DNA from: GM7GCV1 sp965221105
Lineage (GTDB): Bacteria > Pseudomonadota > Gammaproteobacteria > Pseudomonadales > GM7GCV1
Direction of reading: 5' to 3'
DNA length: 64,000 nt
NCBI GenBank assembly: GCA_965221105.1
Contig: OZ244871.1
Coordinates: forward strand, 1,922,001 to 1,986,000
The notes beneath the pieces were generated by a model. It was given only the letters and a program-made list of their open reading frames with translations, ran no database searches and had not been told where the DNA came from. The translations under genes and the position numbers were made by a program. Positions 16,976-25,532 of the stretch are shown piece after piece; the first letter of the stretch is position 1; every line of letters begins with the position of its first letter.

Positions 16976-17257
16976 ATGGCTACAGCAGTCCGCACCGAAC
17001 GCATCGACATGAGAGTTGATTCCGACACCAAGCAATTGGCTGAGCGGGCTTCGGCGGCGGCTGGCTATGCCTCTCTCACGGACTTCGTTACTCACCTCAT
17101 CCGTGAGAATGCGCCTGAAATTCTCAAGCAGCAAACCACTATTGAACTGACCAATCAGCAGTTTGATGACTTTATGGCTGCCTGCATGGATGAATCAGCT
17201 GCACCCAGCCCCCGCATACTGGAAGCCGCCAAGCGGCTCAATGAAGAGGGCTTCTGA
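16976..17257 (+). CDS. DUF1778 (TacA-type) antitoxin
   Basis: A 93-residue antitoxin with an N-terminal ribbon-helix-helix domain (RTERIDMRVDSDTKQLAERA, about 6-25; ASLTDFVTHLIRENA, about 32-46) and a C-terminal toxin-binding tail including TNQQFDDFMAACMD. It pairs with the GNAT toxin encoded directly downstream: stop TGA at 17255-17257 abuts the toxin's TTG. AGGAG precedes the ATG at a 5-nt spacing. Known TacA proteins neutralise TacT by wrapping it and repress the operon. The module probably helps the island persist. Confidence 0.9.
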   Translation: MATAVRTERIDMRVDSDTKQLAERASAAAGYASLTDFVTHLIRENAPEILKQQTTIELTNQQFDDFMAACMDESAAPSPRILEAAKRLNEEGF

Positions 17258-17776
17258 TTGCCAATTCAGCAGGAGTTTGTTGCCCTCGACCCCTCTCATT
17301 TCGATGTAAAAGCCTTTGATTGCGGCAAACCGGATATGAACAGGTATCTGGCCCGCTTCGCTGCAAAAAATATGGGACTGAGGCTGAGCATGACATGGGT
17401 GTTGCCGGGTGACGAACCGGTCTCGGGACTGACAACTCCGGTCGCCGCGTACTACACCCTGGCTTCCTGCACCGTGACCAGGGATGAAATTCCTGCACAT
17501 GACCCTTTGCCTGGGTACCCACTTCCTGTGGTACTGCTGGCCAGGCTGGCAGTAGATCAACGATTCCAGGGACAACGCCTTGGCGAGAAGACGCTGGTGT
17601 CCGCGCTCCGCCATAGTGTCACCCTGACGGAGCGCGGACTGCCGGCAATGGGATTAATCCTGGATGTTCTGGATGAAGACGCACTGGCGTTCTATCAGCG
17701 CTTCGATCTGTTCAAGCCCTTCACCGGTGATCCGATGAGATTGTTCGTTCCTCTGAAGGTGGTAGCGCAGATCTAG
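17258..17776 (+). CDS. GNAT-family toxin (TacT-type tRNA acetyltransferase)
   Basis: A 172-residue acetyltransferase. The family's FDCGKPDMNRYL segment lies near residues 20-31, AAYYTLASCTV near 64-74, the acetyl-CoA motif LARLAVDQRFQGQRLGEKTL near 94-113, and LDVLDEDALAFYQRFDLFKP near 132-151. Known TacT toxins acetylate the amino group of aminoacyl-tRNA and block translation. The best start is the TTG touching the antitoxin stop; no ATG exists nearby, so translation is probably coupled. The catalytic Tyr region (AFYQRF) is intact, so the toxin may be functional. Confidence 0.88.
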   Translation: MPIQQEFVALDPSHFDVKAFDCGKPDMNRYLARFAAKNMGLRLSMTWVLPGDEPVSGLTTPVAAYYTLASCTVTRDEIPAHDPLPGYPLPVVLLARLAVDQRFQGQRLGEKTLVSALRHSVTLTERGLPAMGLILDVLDEDALAFYQRFDLFKPFTGDPMRLFVPLKVVAQI

Positions 17777-18227
17777 GATACTTCACACGATGCCGCCGCG
17801 AGTAGACGGCATATTTCGGTGGGGGTAACTGAATTACCCACCAGTCGACAACTTACGATAAATAATATGGGTATGGTTGTTATTTGGTAGTAGTAGATGC
17901 AACACTCTGATCCCGGTATTGATATCGACTATTTATTTGATCGTCAACCAGAATCTGCATCATCAATCTATCACCACCCCACACAGAACACGCTATCGCT
18001 ATAAGTATTCTCCCTGGGTGTAGCTGGCCTTCCTGGTCAAGATATCATTAGAGCAAAGGAGCGGCGGTCATGAAGGCCTTCACCGGGTTGGTGGCGGACC
18101 ACTTAGCTGCCGGGACGGGTTCCTGCAGGAGATTTCGACTGCCAGCTGGTTTGGCCCGGGTGTGACAGTTGATAGAATGGGCGCAGTCGGAACTTCGATA
18201 TTACCCGCAGAGAGGGTGCTGGCAATT
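17777..18227. other. Intergenic region after the toxin gene
   Basis: A weak hairpin (ATGCCG / CGGCAT, 17790-17812) may end the toxin-antitoxin transcript. The rest shows no recognisable gene. A 32-codon frame from 18070 (MKAFTGLVADHLAAGTG...) is too short to assign. The promoter of the DUF488 operon should lie in the right half. Confidence 0.35.
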
Positions 18228-19142
18228 ATGTACTACAGGCAGAAAGTTCTGCTTGCCTTACTAGAGTCATTTGGCGGGAAACTGGGCAGCACTGATTTCC
18301 AGAAATATCTCTTCCTCTACTCCCGGCTCTACGAGAGGAATCGCAGCTACGAATTTGTGCCATATAAATATGGGTGTTTTTCTTTTCAATCCTATGCTGA
18401 CAAATCCAGATTGGTCGCTTCAGGTTATCTGAAAGACACTGACGATTGGAAACTGTCCGATACGTTCAAAAATCACATTGCAAAACTCAAAAGGGACGAT
18501 GCCAGCAAAATCCAGTTATTTCGCGACAAGTACGTATCCCTCAAGGGCAGGAAGCTTATGCAGCATGTGTACCGAGACTATCCGTATTACGCGATTAATA
18601 GTCGGGTCGCCAACAAAATATTGACGGAGGGCGAGTACGATGCCGTACTGAAGCTCAAAGTCCCCAAGAAAGCTAAGTTATTTGCCACGATTGGGTACGA
18701 AGGGATTACCGTAGAGGAATACCTCAATAGATTGATTGAAAATGGTATACGGCTTCTTGTTGATGTCAGAAAAAATCCATTGAGCCGCAAATACGGTTTC
18801 TCAAAAACCAGACTTTGCGAGCTCTTGAATAATGTTGGAATCGGTTATCAGCATTTACCTAAGCTCGGTATCGTGTCCGACAAAAGAAAATCCCTGAAAA
18901 CCTCCCAAGATTACAGGAATCTTTTTTCGAATTACGAGAAAACAGTTATCTCAGAAGAACAACAGTCGATTGCCCAACTTTATGATTTTTATCTGGGCTT
19001 TGATCGAATTGCCATCACCTGCTTTGAAGAATGTCATACGATGTGTCATCGCCATAAGGTTGCAGACGCCGTTGCAGGCATTGCACAAGACGATTTCAAT
19101 GTCGTTCACCTAAAAACAAATCAAACACACGGATGTCGATAA
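18228..19142 (+). CDS. DUF488 family protein with N-terminal extension
   Basis: A 304-residue protein. The C-terminal part (from about residue 145) is DUF488: ATIGYEGITVEEYLNRL, LLVDVRKNPLSRKYGFSK, and the conserved cysteine motif CFEECHTMCHRHKVADAV near 278-295. The N-terminal ~130 residues (QKVLLALLESFGGKLGSTDF, KYLFLYSRLYERN, EFVPYKYGCFSFQSYADKSR) look like a winged-helix/DUF4065-like module, an uncertain match. Start ATG 18228 is favoured (GAGAGGG upstream) over earlier in-frame codons. It overlaps the next gene by 10 bp. Lower GC and more AT-rich codons than the core genes suggest transfer. DUF488 function is not established; a nucleic-acid or defence role is speculation. Confidence 0.8.
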   Translation: MYYRQKVLLALLESFGGKLGSTDFQKYLFLYSRLYERNRSYEFVPYKYGCFSFQSYADKSRLVASGYLKDTDDWKLSDTFKNHIAKLKRDDASKIQLFRDKYVSLKGRKLMQHVYRDYPYYAINSRVANKILTEGEYDAVLKLKVPKKAKLFATIGYEGITVEEYLNRLIENGIRLLVDVRKNPLSRKYGFSKTRLCELLNNVGIGYQHLPKLGIVSDKRKSLKTSQDYRNLFSNYEKTVISEEQQSIAQLYDFYLGFDRIAITCFEECHTMCHRHKVADAVAGIAQDDFNVVHLKTNQTHGCR

Positions 19143-19951
19143 CAACAGAACGCATTCTCATTACAGTCAAGACATACCCCACCATATCCAGAACACACAA
19201 TGAGCTGGTTTGTACCGCAGGCATTCGGGAAGATGGCTCCTGGATACGGATTTACCCTGTCCCGTTCAGAAGGTTGTACAACAAGTACGAAAAATTCCAA
19301 TGGGTAGAGATGGACGTTATCGAAAATATGAGCGATAAGCGCCACGAAAGCCATCGACTGCTCAGCCCGGACTCCATTAGGCTCCAGGAGAAGATGGGCA
19401 CAGAAAATAGCTGGCGAGAACGCAAATCCTACGTATTGGAAAAAGGGGAAGTCTATATAAATCTGGGTGAGTTAATCCAGCTTAATAAGTCCGGCACCTT
19501 ATCCTTGGCCACATTCAAACCCACAAAGATTCTCGATTTGATCGTTGAGAAAGTTGATCGGGAGTGGGATAGAGGAAAAATCGAAGCTCTCAGGCTGCAG
19601 GCGAAGCAAAGTGATCTGTTTTCCGATACTCCCCAATATTTTAGCGTCGTCGACAAGCTGCCCTACAAATTTTCATACCAACTCCTGGACGACAACAAAA
19701 AACAAAGCACGATGATGATTGAAGACTGGGAAATCGGAATGTTGTTTTGGAATTGTGTAAAAAGGCATGATGGTGACGAGAAGAAGGCCATACTCGACGT
19801 CAGAAAGAAATATTTGGATGACTTTGCACACACCAAGGACATCCACCTGTTTCTCGGTACGACTCTACAATATGACGGAAGAGCAAAAAATCCCTTCATT
19901 ATTATTGGCGTGTTTGCACCGCCCATCTCCCTGCAAACCGGGCTCTTCTAG
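19133..19951 (+). CDS. Unrecognised protein co-transcribed with the DUF488 gene
   Basis: A 272-residue soluble protein, no signal peptide or membrane helix. The N-terminal half is well ordered: ITVKTYPTISRTHNELVCTA, then GIREDGSWIRIYPVPFRRLY and WVEMDVIENMSDKRHESHRL. The C-terminal half contains WEIGMLFWNCVKRH and HLFLGTTLQYDGRAKNPFII, ending GVFAPP... I do not recognise the family. The ATG overlaps the end of the DUF488 gene by 10 bp, so the two are translationally coupled and likely act together. Codon use is AT-rich like its partner. It is the last intact gene before the right border of the tRNA-Phe island. Confidence 0.75.
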   Translation: MSITTERILITVKTYPTISRTHNELVCTAGIREDGSWIRIYPVPFRRLYNKYEKFQWVEMDVIENMSDKRHESHRLLSPDSIRLQEKMGTENSWRERKSYVLEKGEVYINLGELIQLNKSGTLSLATFKPTKILDLIVEKVDREWDRGKIEALRLQAKQSDLFSDTPQYFSVVDKLPYKFSYQLLDDNKKQSTMMIEDWEIGMLFWNCVKRHDGDEKKAILDVRKKYLDDFAHTKDIHLFLGTTLQYDGRAKNPFIIIGVFAPPISLQTGLF

Positions 19952-20664
19952 CCATTCCTGCTATTTCCGATGCGTCGTGCGATCTCCTGGGGCGCCTCCC
20001 CCCATAGTGGTGTGTATCTGAACAGAGAACTCGACTGTGCCGTGATAAAACCGATTACATTAATGGTATGACCCGCCCTTTCATTGGGGTCATCAACCTG
20101 TGCGGCTCCGATCAACGATGAAGTATCAAGTGCCCCTGGCACCATCCACCCTGTCTGAGAACATCCAATTCATAAGAAAGGGAATTATACTTTTGTGAGG
20201 AAAAGGAGGCCGAACGGCTGGTTTAATGGAAGTCAGCTTTAGCTGACGGGTGTGCTGTCCGGCCATAGTGTGAGCCAGTTGGTGCGGGATGTGCTGTGCA
20301 CAGCGCACGAACAGGGGGTTATGGCGGTCGAGTTGGCCAGGGAGGATAAGCGTTTTGGGGCATCAAGAGGTTGATTAGCATTCTCAAAATTATTCGAATA
20401 CTAGATAATAAGGAACAAGGAAAGTCACGGATCGTGACTCATTAGGTAGTAAATGGGTGTCCAGCCCAACCGGATTCTTATTCGCCGCTGCAGGATAACC
20501 AGAGATGTGCATAGCGGCGTCGTAATTGATCTGAATGAGCTGTTTGACTGTTCAGAGAACTGATTCAATCCGTCGCATTATGCATATACGTTACAACCGT
20601 GAGTATCATCAAGAGCTTACGGAACCTATTAATACTGCAGCAAACGGCCAATATAAAGTTTGGG
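19952..20664. other. Intergenic region containing the island's right border
   Basis: No gene recognised. It contains the tRNA-Phe 3'-end copy (20132-20150) and a perfect dyad AGTCACG-GAT-CGTGACT at 20423-20439. A plus-strand stretch at about 20238-20370 stays open but shows no family. The region ends at the target duplication of the IS66-like element. Confidence 0.4.
20132..20150 (+). repeat. attR: partial copy of the tRNA-Phe 3' end
   Basis: GCCCCTGGCACCATCCACC repeats the tRNA-Phe 3' end (11665-11683) with a single missing G, and the following ~20 bases are also similar (..GAACATCCAA versus ..TAACGTCCGA). It marks the probable right end of an 8.5-kb island. The decay of the repeat fits an old insertion. 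The repeat is seen directly; the att role is inferred. Confidence 0.6.
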
Positions 20665-21771
20665 GTAACTACTCGCCCCCCTTTTCCTGCTCGATCATTG
20701 TGGCGGCGGTGCCGTTGAGTGCGATCTGGATGGCGGTCAGCAGATTGTAGCCCTGGTGGGCCATGGACTGGAGATAGCTGGAGATTCGGCAGTGGGCCTC
20801 GGCGTGGCGGAGGGTTCGGAAGCACCCGGAGACTGTCTGCCTGACCTTGGCCATGCGGATATCGCGCTCGGCGCGGGTGTTGGTGAACGGGGTGTCGGGG
20901 TCGCGGCGGTGCGCAGCACCTCGGTGTCCTACTGGGTCAGCGCCTCGTGGGGGTTCTCGGCGTCGGACTTGGCGATGCGCCCGCGCTGTCCGTCGAGGCG
21001 GGCGGGGGGCTTGTTCCCCTGTGGCCTGGGTGAGGATGGTCCGGGAGCGCGTGCGCACGGACGTGAAGGCTGTCTCGTCGAGGGCCTTGGCGTCAAGTTC
21101 ACTGACCCTGCGGCAGGTTCCGCTCAGGAGGTGGCCCAAGCGCTTGGCCCAGACGTGGCCGTGGGCGTCCTTGACGAACCTGAGGTCGCGCAGCAGGTGG
21201 GCACCGCACAGGGTGTGCTCCCAGTCGGCCAGGGCATTGTGCAGGCGCATCAGCTAGGCCAGCAGGGTCGCCTCGGCCACGGCACGTCCGGTCAGCACCT
21301 TGAGGGTTTGGGCGGCGCGCTTGAGCGGCACCATGTGCGCGGCCATGAGATGCGTGGCGAAGGCCAGGATGCCGTGGCCGTACTGCAGCGGTCCCGGCAT
21401 GTCGTCGGGGAAGGAGCCCCGGCTCTCGGTTCGGCAGCGCGGGCAGGTCGTGATCTCGGCCTCGACCGTCAACTCGCGGGTCTCGAACAGGATGTCCACC
21501 AGGACCCGCCGCTCATGGCCGTCCGGGGCGATGTCCCCAAGACCGCGACCGCAGACTCGGCTCTCGGCGCTCATCGCGCCGTCCGCACACAGCGTCTCGA
21601 GGTACACCAAATGCGGCGCGATCAGCGCGATCAGCGCCTGACACAACCCCGCCGTCGCCTTGGAATCGAAATATGCGTTGCCCATGACCCTGTGCAATAA
21701 TGAAACGCACGCATCACAGAATCGCCTCCCTATGATGTCAAGGGGGGGGGTGAGCAGTTACACAGTTTGGG
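20657..21771 (-). mobile_element. IS66-like insertion sequence, defective, with 8-bp target duplication
   Basis: The element begins GTAACTACTCGCCCC (20665) and ends with the inverted equivalent at about 21761-21763, matching the GTAA start typical of IS66-family ends. AGTTTGGG flanks it at 20657-20664 and 21764-21771, the 8-bp duplication expected for this family; on the right side two extra bases (AC) lie between the inverted repeat and the duplication. The internal transposase is truncated. A mini-derivative (63489-63878) and a third fragment (44585-44731) of the same element are in the window. Confidence 0.8.
20669..21697 (-). pseudogene. Truncated IS66-family transposase (TnpC-like)
   Basis: The minus-strand frame from 21697 shows the Cys-rich zinc motif ITTCPRCRTESRGSFPDDMP, then LQYGHGILAFATHL and TGRAVAEATLLA. 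It then meets an in-frame TAG at 21254-21256 and resumes in the same frame with HTLCGAHLLRDLRFVKDAHG and DTPFTNTRAERDIRMAKVRQ, then TVSGCFRTLRHAEAHCRI. About 100 residues that normally separate ATLLAW from CGAHLLR, including the first catalytic Asp (ADETG), are missing. So the protein is internally deleted and cannot be an active transposase. Confidence 0.75.
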
Positions 21772-21928
21772 GCTTGTATACGTAGGTTGACATGCTGATG
21801 TGTATGTCGATACACACCCACGATGGATGTTCAGGTGGGAATTCTGTTGGGTCTGCGAACCCATACAGTCCTTCTTGTGGGTCAGCAGCCCATACTTTTA
21901 GCCCTGTCAACTTACGTATATAAGCCCC
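21769..21928. repeat. 160-bp element bounded by 24-bp inverted repeats
   Basis: The left end 21769-21792 (GGGGCTTGTATACG...TTGACA) and the right end 21905-21928, read on the other strand (GGGGCTTATATACG...TTGACA), match at 22 of 24 positions. The 112 bp between them contain two diverged copies of a GGGTCnGC..CCCATAC unit (about 21850-21895). No coding frame. It looks like a MITE, or the palindromic regulatory region of something lost. It abuts the right target duplication of the IS66-like element. Confidence 0.55.
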
Positions 21929-22129
21929 TAAAGTTTGGGCAACTGGCGTGAAGAGCCCACTTGGAATGCTGCACTTTTAGAGGATAGAGTTGATACACAC
22001 AACGACAGTGGTGCCATCAATAATTTTATTGCCTCGTGGAGCTGATCAGATCTGGCTTGCTGATACTTCACTATTCAATGACTTTCGATGTACTGAATTC
22101 TCTAAGCGTGACCTGGTGGAAATTGAAAC

Positions 22130-23508
22130 GTGAAAGAAGACCAGCATACAGAGTGGAAATCTTCCTGGCAGGATGATTATCTCAAGTGGCTGCATGGCTT
22201 TGCCAATGCACAGGGTGGTGTACTGGAAGTGGGTCGTGACGATGGGGGAGAGGTGGTAGGTATCGAGGATACTGATCGGCTCATGGAAGAGTTACCAAAC
22301 AAGATACGTGATCTGCTCGGAATTGTAGTCGATATTGAATTGTTGGATGAGAATGGGAAGTCGTATCTGAGAATCACGGTGGAACCCTATCCAGTACCTA
22401 TCAGTTTCAAAGGTGAGTACCACTACCGAAGTGGCAGCACGAAGCAAATTCTTAAAGGTGCAGCCCTAGACCGATTCCTCTTAGAAAAAACCGGCAAGTG
22501 TTGGGACGCGGTTCCAGTTCCAAACGTCGGGATCAATGATCTCGATGCATCGGCTTTGACTCGCTTTCGAGAGCGTGCGATGCGCGCTAACCGCTTGGAA
22601 ACGAGTGTCCTCAAAGAGAGCGAATTTGATCTGATTGAAAAACTGCGCCTGACGGAGAATCAATATCTCAAGCGTGCAGGAGTCCTCCTGTTCCATCCTG
22701 ATCCCGAACGATTTTTTACAGGAGCATCAATCAAGATCGGCTATTTCGACAGTGAAACGGACCTGCGTTACCACGATGAGGTGTGTGGTGACCTGTTTTC
22801 TCAGGTTAGCAAGACGATGGACCTGCTGATGACCAAGTATCTGAAAGCATTGATCAGTTATGATGGAATTCAACGCGTTGAGACTTATCCGGTACCGGGA
22901 GATGCACTTCGGGAGGCGGTGCTCAATGCTGTGATCCACCGTGATTATGCTGTGGCAGCACAGATCCAGATCCGGGTGTATGTTGATCGATTGAAGATTT
23001 GGAACCCCGGGGGCTACCGAGAAACTGGTCCTTGGGGAAGCTTCTAGGCCAGCATCCTTCGCAACCATCGAACCTCGATATCACAAATGTTTTCTTCCGG
23101 GCTGGTGAAGTAGAATCTTGGGGGCGTGGTATCCGGCGCATTTTCGAAGCCCGTCGGGAGGCAGGCACACCTGAGCCAACCATAGAAGTGGGTCCGTATA
23201 TTTGGATAGAATTTATGTTTTCAGAGACCTACACCAATGGCATAAAGGGCCGTATCAGTGGCGTTGGCAGCAGTGTTGTCACAAGAGATTACACTCATGA
23301 AGACTTGAAAAGAGCCGCCCAAGAAAAAATTCTTGCTTTGCTGCGCGAGAATCCTGAACTCACCCGAAATGCACTGGCAGCCCGCATTGGGATTACTCCT
23401 GATAGTGCAAAGCATCACCTTGACAACCTCGGAAAGCGAAGCGTATTCGTCACGTTGGACCGACCAAGAAGGGCCGCTGGGAGGTTATAGATGATCTCCG
23501 CAACTGAC
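22130..23508 (+). pseudogene. AlbA_2 (Schlafen-like) ATP-binding protein, two frameshifts
   Basis: The N-terminal AlbA_2 domain is clear: EDQHTEWKSSWQDDYLKWLH, GFANAQGGVLEVGRDDGGEV. It is followed by the HATPase_c_4 region: PGDALREAVLNAVIHRDYAV, VYVDRLKIWNPG. At the CCCCGGGGG run (about 23006-23014) the reading must shift to continue as LPRNWSLGKLLGQHPSQPSN and FFRAGEVESWGRGIRRIFEA. A second shift near 23437 is needed to end as RIRHVGPTKKGRWEVIDDLR and stop near 23508. Restored, it would be about 460 residues. Such proteins occur as mobile accessory or stress-related regulators; here it is broken unless the indels are sequence errors. The start is a GTG. Confidence 0.8.
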
Positions 23509-23594
23509 ACTCACAGAATCAATACCATTACAGGTTGATTTCACCCACTCCTTTCCGACGATACCTGGCTACTACAACCAGGCTGTCAATAATT

Positions 23595-23741
23595 ATGTTC
23601 GCGAAGTTACGAAAAGGCGCCGACAGTGCTTCTTTCTCTGAATTTTTCAAAAGTTTTGCTGCGCGTGAAAAATACACCTACACAGCAGCACTCAAGAGTG
23701 CCACAGAGGCGAACACTGAGTTTATCAAGCGTACACCATAA
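23595..23741 (+). CDS. Possible 48-residue protein of unknown function
   Basis: The frame beginning MFAKLRKGADSASFSEFFKS and ending NTEFIKRTP is short but has a plausible amphipathic, alanine- and lysine-rich composition. No ribosome site of note and no recognised family. It could equally be chance. It lies between the broken AlbA_2 gene and the convergent Deg protease gene. Confidence 0.2.
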   Translation: MFAKLRKGADSASFSEFFKSFAAREKYTYTAALKSATEANTEFIKRTP

Positions 23742-23877
23742 GTCAAAAAGTCCTGGGCGTGCGCTCGATGGCTGATCTTCACCGCGTTGCGTATAGGCCG
23801 CGTCCGGCCACCGGTTTTGAGTCAATCAATTCACTTTGGCTGTTGCGTGTATCTGTATCTGCTGAACCATGACCGGG

Positions 23878-25260
23878 TCATCGGATAACCAGAAACAATG
23901 AGCCACCTCGTCTGTTTAGATGCAGCAAGACAGAGCCCTCACTTCGCGCCAGCACATCCTGGAGATCCTGTAAGTCGCTGACGCGACGCTGGTTGACAGC
24001 CATCACAACATCACCGGGTCGCAAACCGCTGTTGGCGGCCCTTGAGTTTGGATCGACATTGGCTACCACTACGCCAGTGCCACGGGGATTGTCCTCAAAT
24101 TGGACGCCGTCAAGGAGTTTGTGCAGGGAACCACTGCGCGACAGCATCGAAGCAGGCTCCGCGACCTCGACAGTAATTGTACGCTCCCGACCTTCGCGCA
24201 GAATCTTCAGAATAACCTCATCGCCAATGGTGCGTGTTCCAATCTGGCTTCGAAGCTGTCCGGTTGAATGGGTTTCGCGCCCGTCTACTTCGAGAACAAT
24301 GTCTCCAGGTTCAAGCCCTGCCCTCTCAGCGGGAGAGTCTCTGGATACGCTGGTGACCAAAACGCCAAGGCGGCCGTTCTCGATTGCAAATGCGCGTCTC
24401 AAATCAGTAGTGATGTCCTGTATCCCGATACCGATCTGTCCGCGCTTTACCTCGCCATGCTCAACTATCTGCTCCATACTGGCCTGAGCCATCTCTGAGG
24501 GAATTGCAAAGCCAATGCCCACGTTGCCGCCGCCTCCGGGAGTAATGATGGCGGTGTTGATACCCACCAATTCACCCTGAAGATTGACCAGTGCGCCACC
24601 TGAATTACCGGGATTAATGGAGGCATCGGTCTGAATAAAGTTCTCGTAGCCGACGATACCGACCCCGCTGCGCCCCAGCGCGCTGACTACCCCGGTTGTT
24701 ACGGTTTGTCCCAAACCAAATGGGTTGCCGATTGCGACGACAAAATCACCGACTTCAAGATCATTGCTGTCTGCAATGGCGACCTGAGTCAGCTCATTGG
24801 CATCAATTTGCAGAATAGCGATATCCAGGTCAGGGTCGGTACCGAGAACTTCGGCCTCATAACTGCGACCATCCAGCAGGGAGACCTGCACCTCATCGGC
24901 ACGTGCGATAACATGATTGTTGGTCACGACAATCCCGTCGCCTGCATCCACTATCACTCCGGAGCCCGCACTGTGTTGCCGGCGCTGGGGGCGTTGCTGT
25001 TGGTACTGTCCGTCGGGGATATTAAAAAACCGGCGAAAAAAAGGATCATTCAGCAAGGGGTTATAGTTGGCCTGCTGAGTGGAATAGGTTGAAATATTGA
25101 CCACCGCAGGATTCACTTCCTTAAGCATAGGTGCCAGTGATGGGAAGGGTCTGCCCTCAGCGTCCACTGTGGGCAAAACCGCCATCGCAGGCTGCACCGA
25201 CAACAGCATCAGCACCGCAAGGCCCTTTGCGCACAATTCCCTGAATAACAATCGTCTCAC
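23878..25260 (-). CDS. degQ: Periplasmic serine endoprotease of the DegP/DegQ (Do) family
   Basis: A 460-residue trypsin-like protease with a signal peptide (LAVLMLLSVQPAMA, cleavage near 27). The catalytic triad is visible: His in TNNHVIARADEV (about 116), Asp in DPDLDIAILQID (about 146) and Ser in NPGNSGGALVNL (about 219). Two PDZ domains follow: VTSVSRDSPAERAGLEPGDI near 285-305 and RAANSGLRPGDVVMAVNQ near 410. It degrades or refolds misfolded periplasmic proteins. The GTG start is at 25260. DegP, DegQ and MucD are hard to tell apart by eye, so the symbol is tentative. Confidence 0.9.
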   Translation of the reverse strand: MRRLLFRELCAKGLAVLMLLSVQPAMAVLPTVDAEGRPFPSLAPMLKEVNPAVVNISTYSTQQANYNPLLNDPFFRRFFNIPDGQYQQQRPQRRQHSAGSGVIVDAGDGIVVTNNHVIARADEVQVSLLDGRSYEAEVLGTDPDLDIAILQIDANELTQVAIADSNDLEVGDFVVAIGNPFGLGQTVTTGVVSALGRSGVGIVGYENFIQTDASINPGNSGGALVNLQGELVGINTAIITPGGGGNVGIGFAIPSEMAQASMEQIVEHGEVKRGQIGIGIQDITTDLRRAFAIENGRLGVLVTSVSRDSPAERAGLEPGDIVLEVDGRETHSTGQLRSQIGTRTIGDEVILKILREGRERTITVEVAEPASMLSRSGSLHKLLDGVQFEDNPRGTGVVVANVDPNSRAANSGLRPGDVVMAVNQRRVSDLQDLQDVLARSEGSVLLHLNRRGGSLFLVIR

Positions 25261-25480
25261 GACATGCTCCTTGGTGACAGTTTCAGCCGGGCGGAGAAAA
25301 CGATGCGTGTGGCATCGCCTTCGCTGTGTTGGGTTCGATGAGAATGCGCATCTTCATGCTCCTGTTTCGACCACATCCGGAAGTCTATGGTTGCTGGTTT
25401 CATACTGTGTCGGTCAAGTTAAATTTCAAGGCGTCCCTGTTCTCGTGGTTACAGGCGGACCACCTCGATGAGTGGAGTCG

Positions 25481-25527
25481 AAAAAAGCACGGAGTAAAGC
25501 GATCTCAGGTCGCTTTACTCCGTGCTT
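25481..25527 (-). terminator. Strong intrinsic terminator of the hsp20 gene
   Basis: A perfect 18-bp stem (25485-25502 with 25510-25527) around a 7-nt loop. On the minus strand it is followed by a run of six T (25486-25481, partly in the stem). It sits 5 bp after the hsp20 stop codon. This is one of the longest perfect hairpins in the window. Confidence 0.88.
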
Positions 25528-25532
25528 GGGCG

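Noticed and set aside
20756..21700. 314-codon plus-strand frame over the IS66-like copy
   Set aside because: Complement of the transposase; the high GC content keeps the opposite frame open. No family motif.
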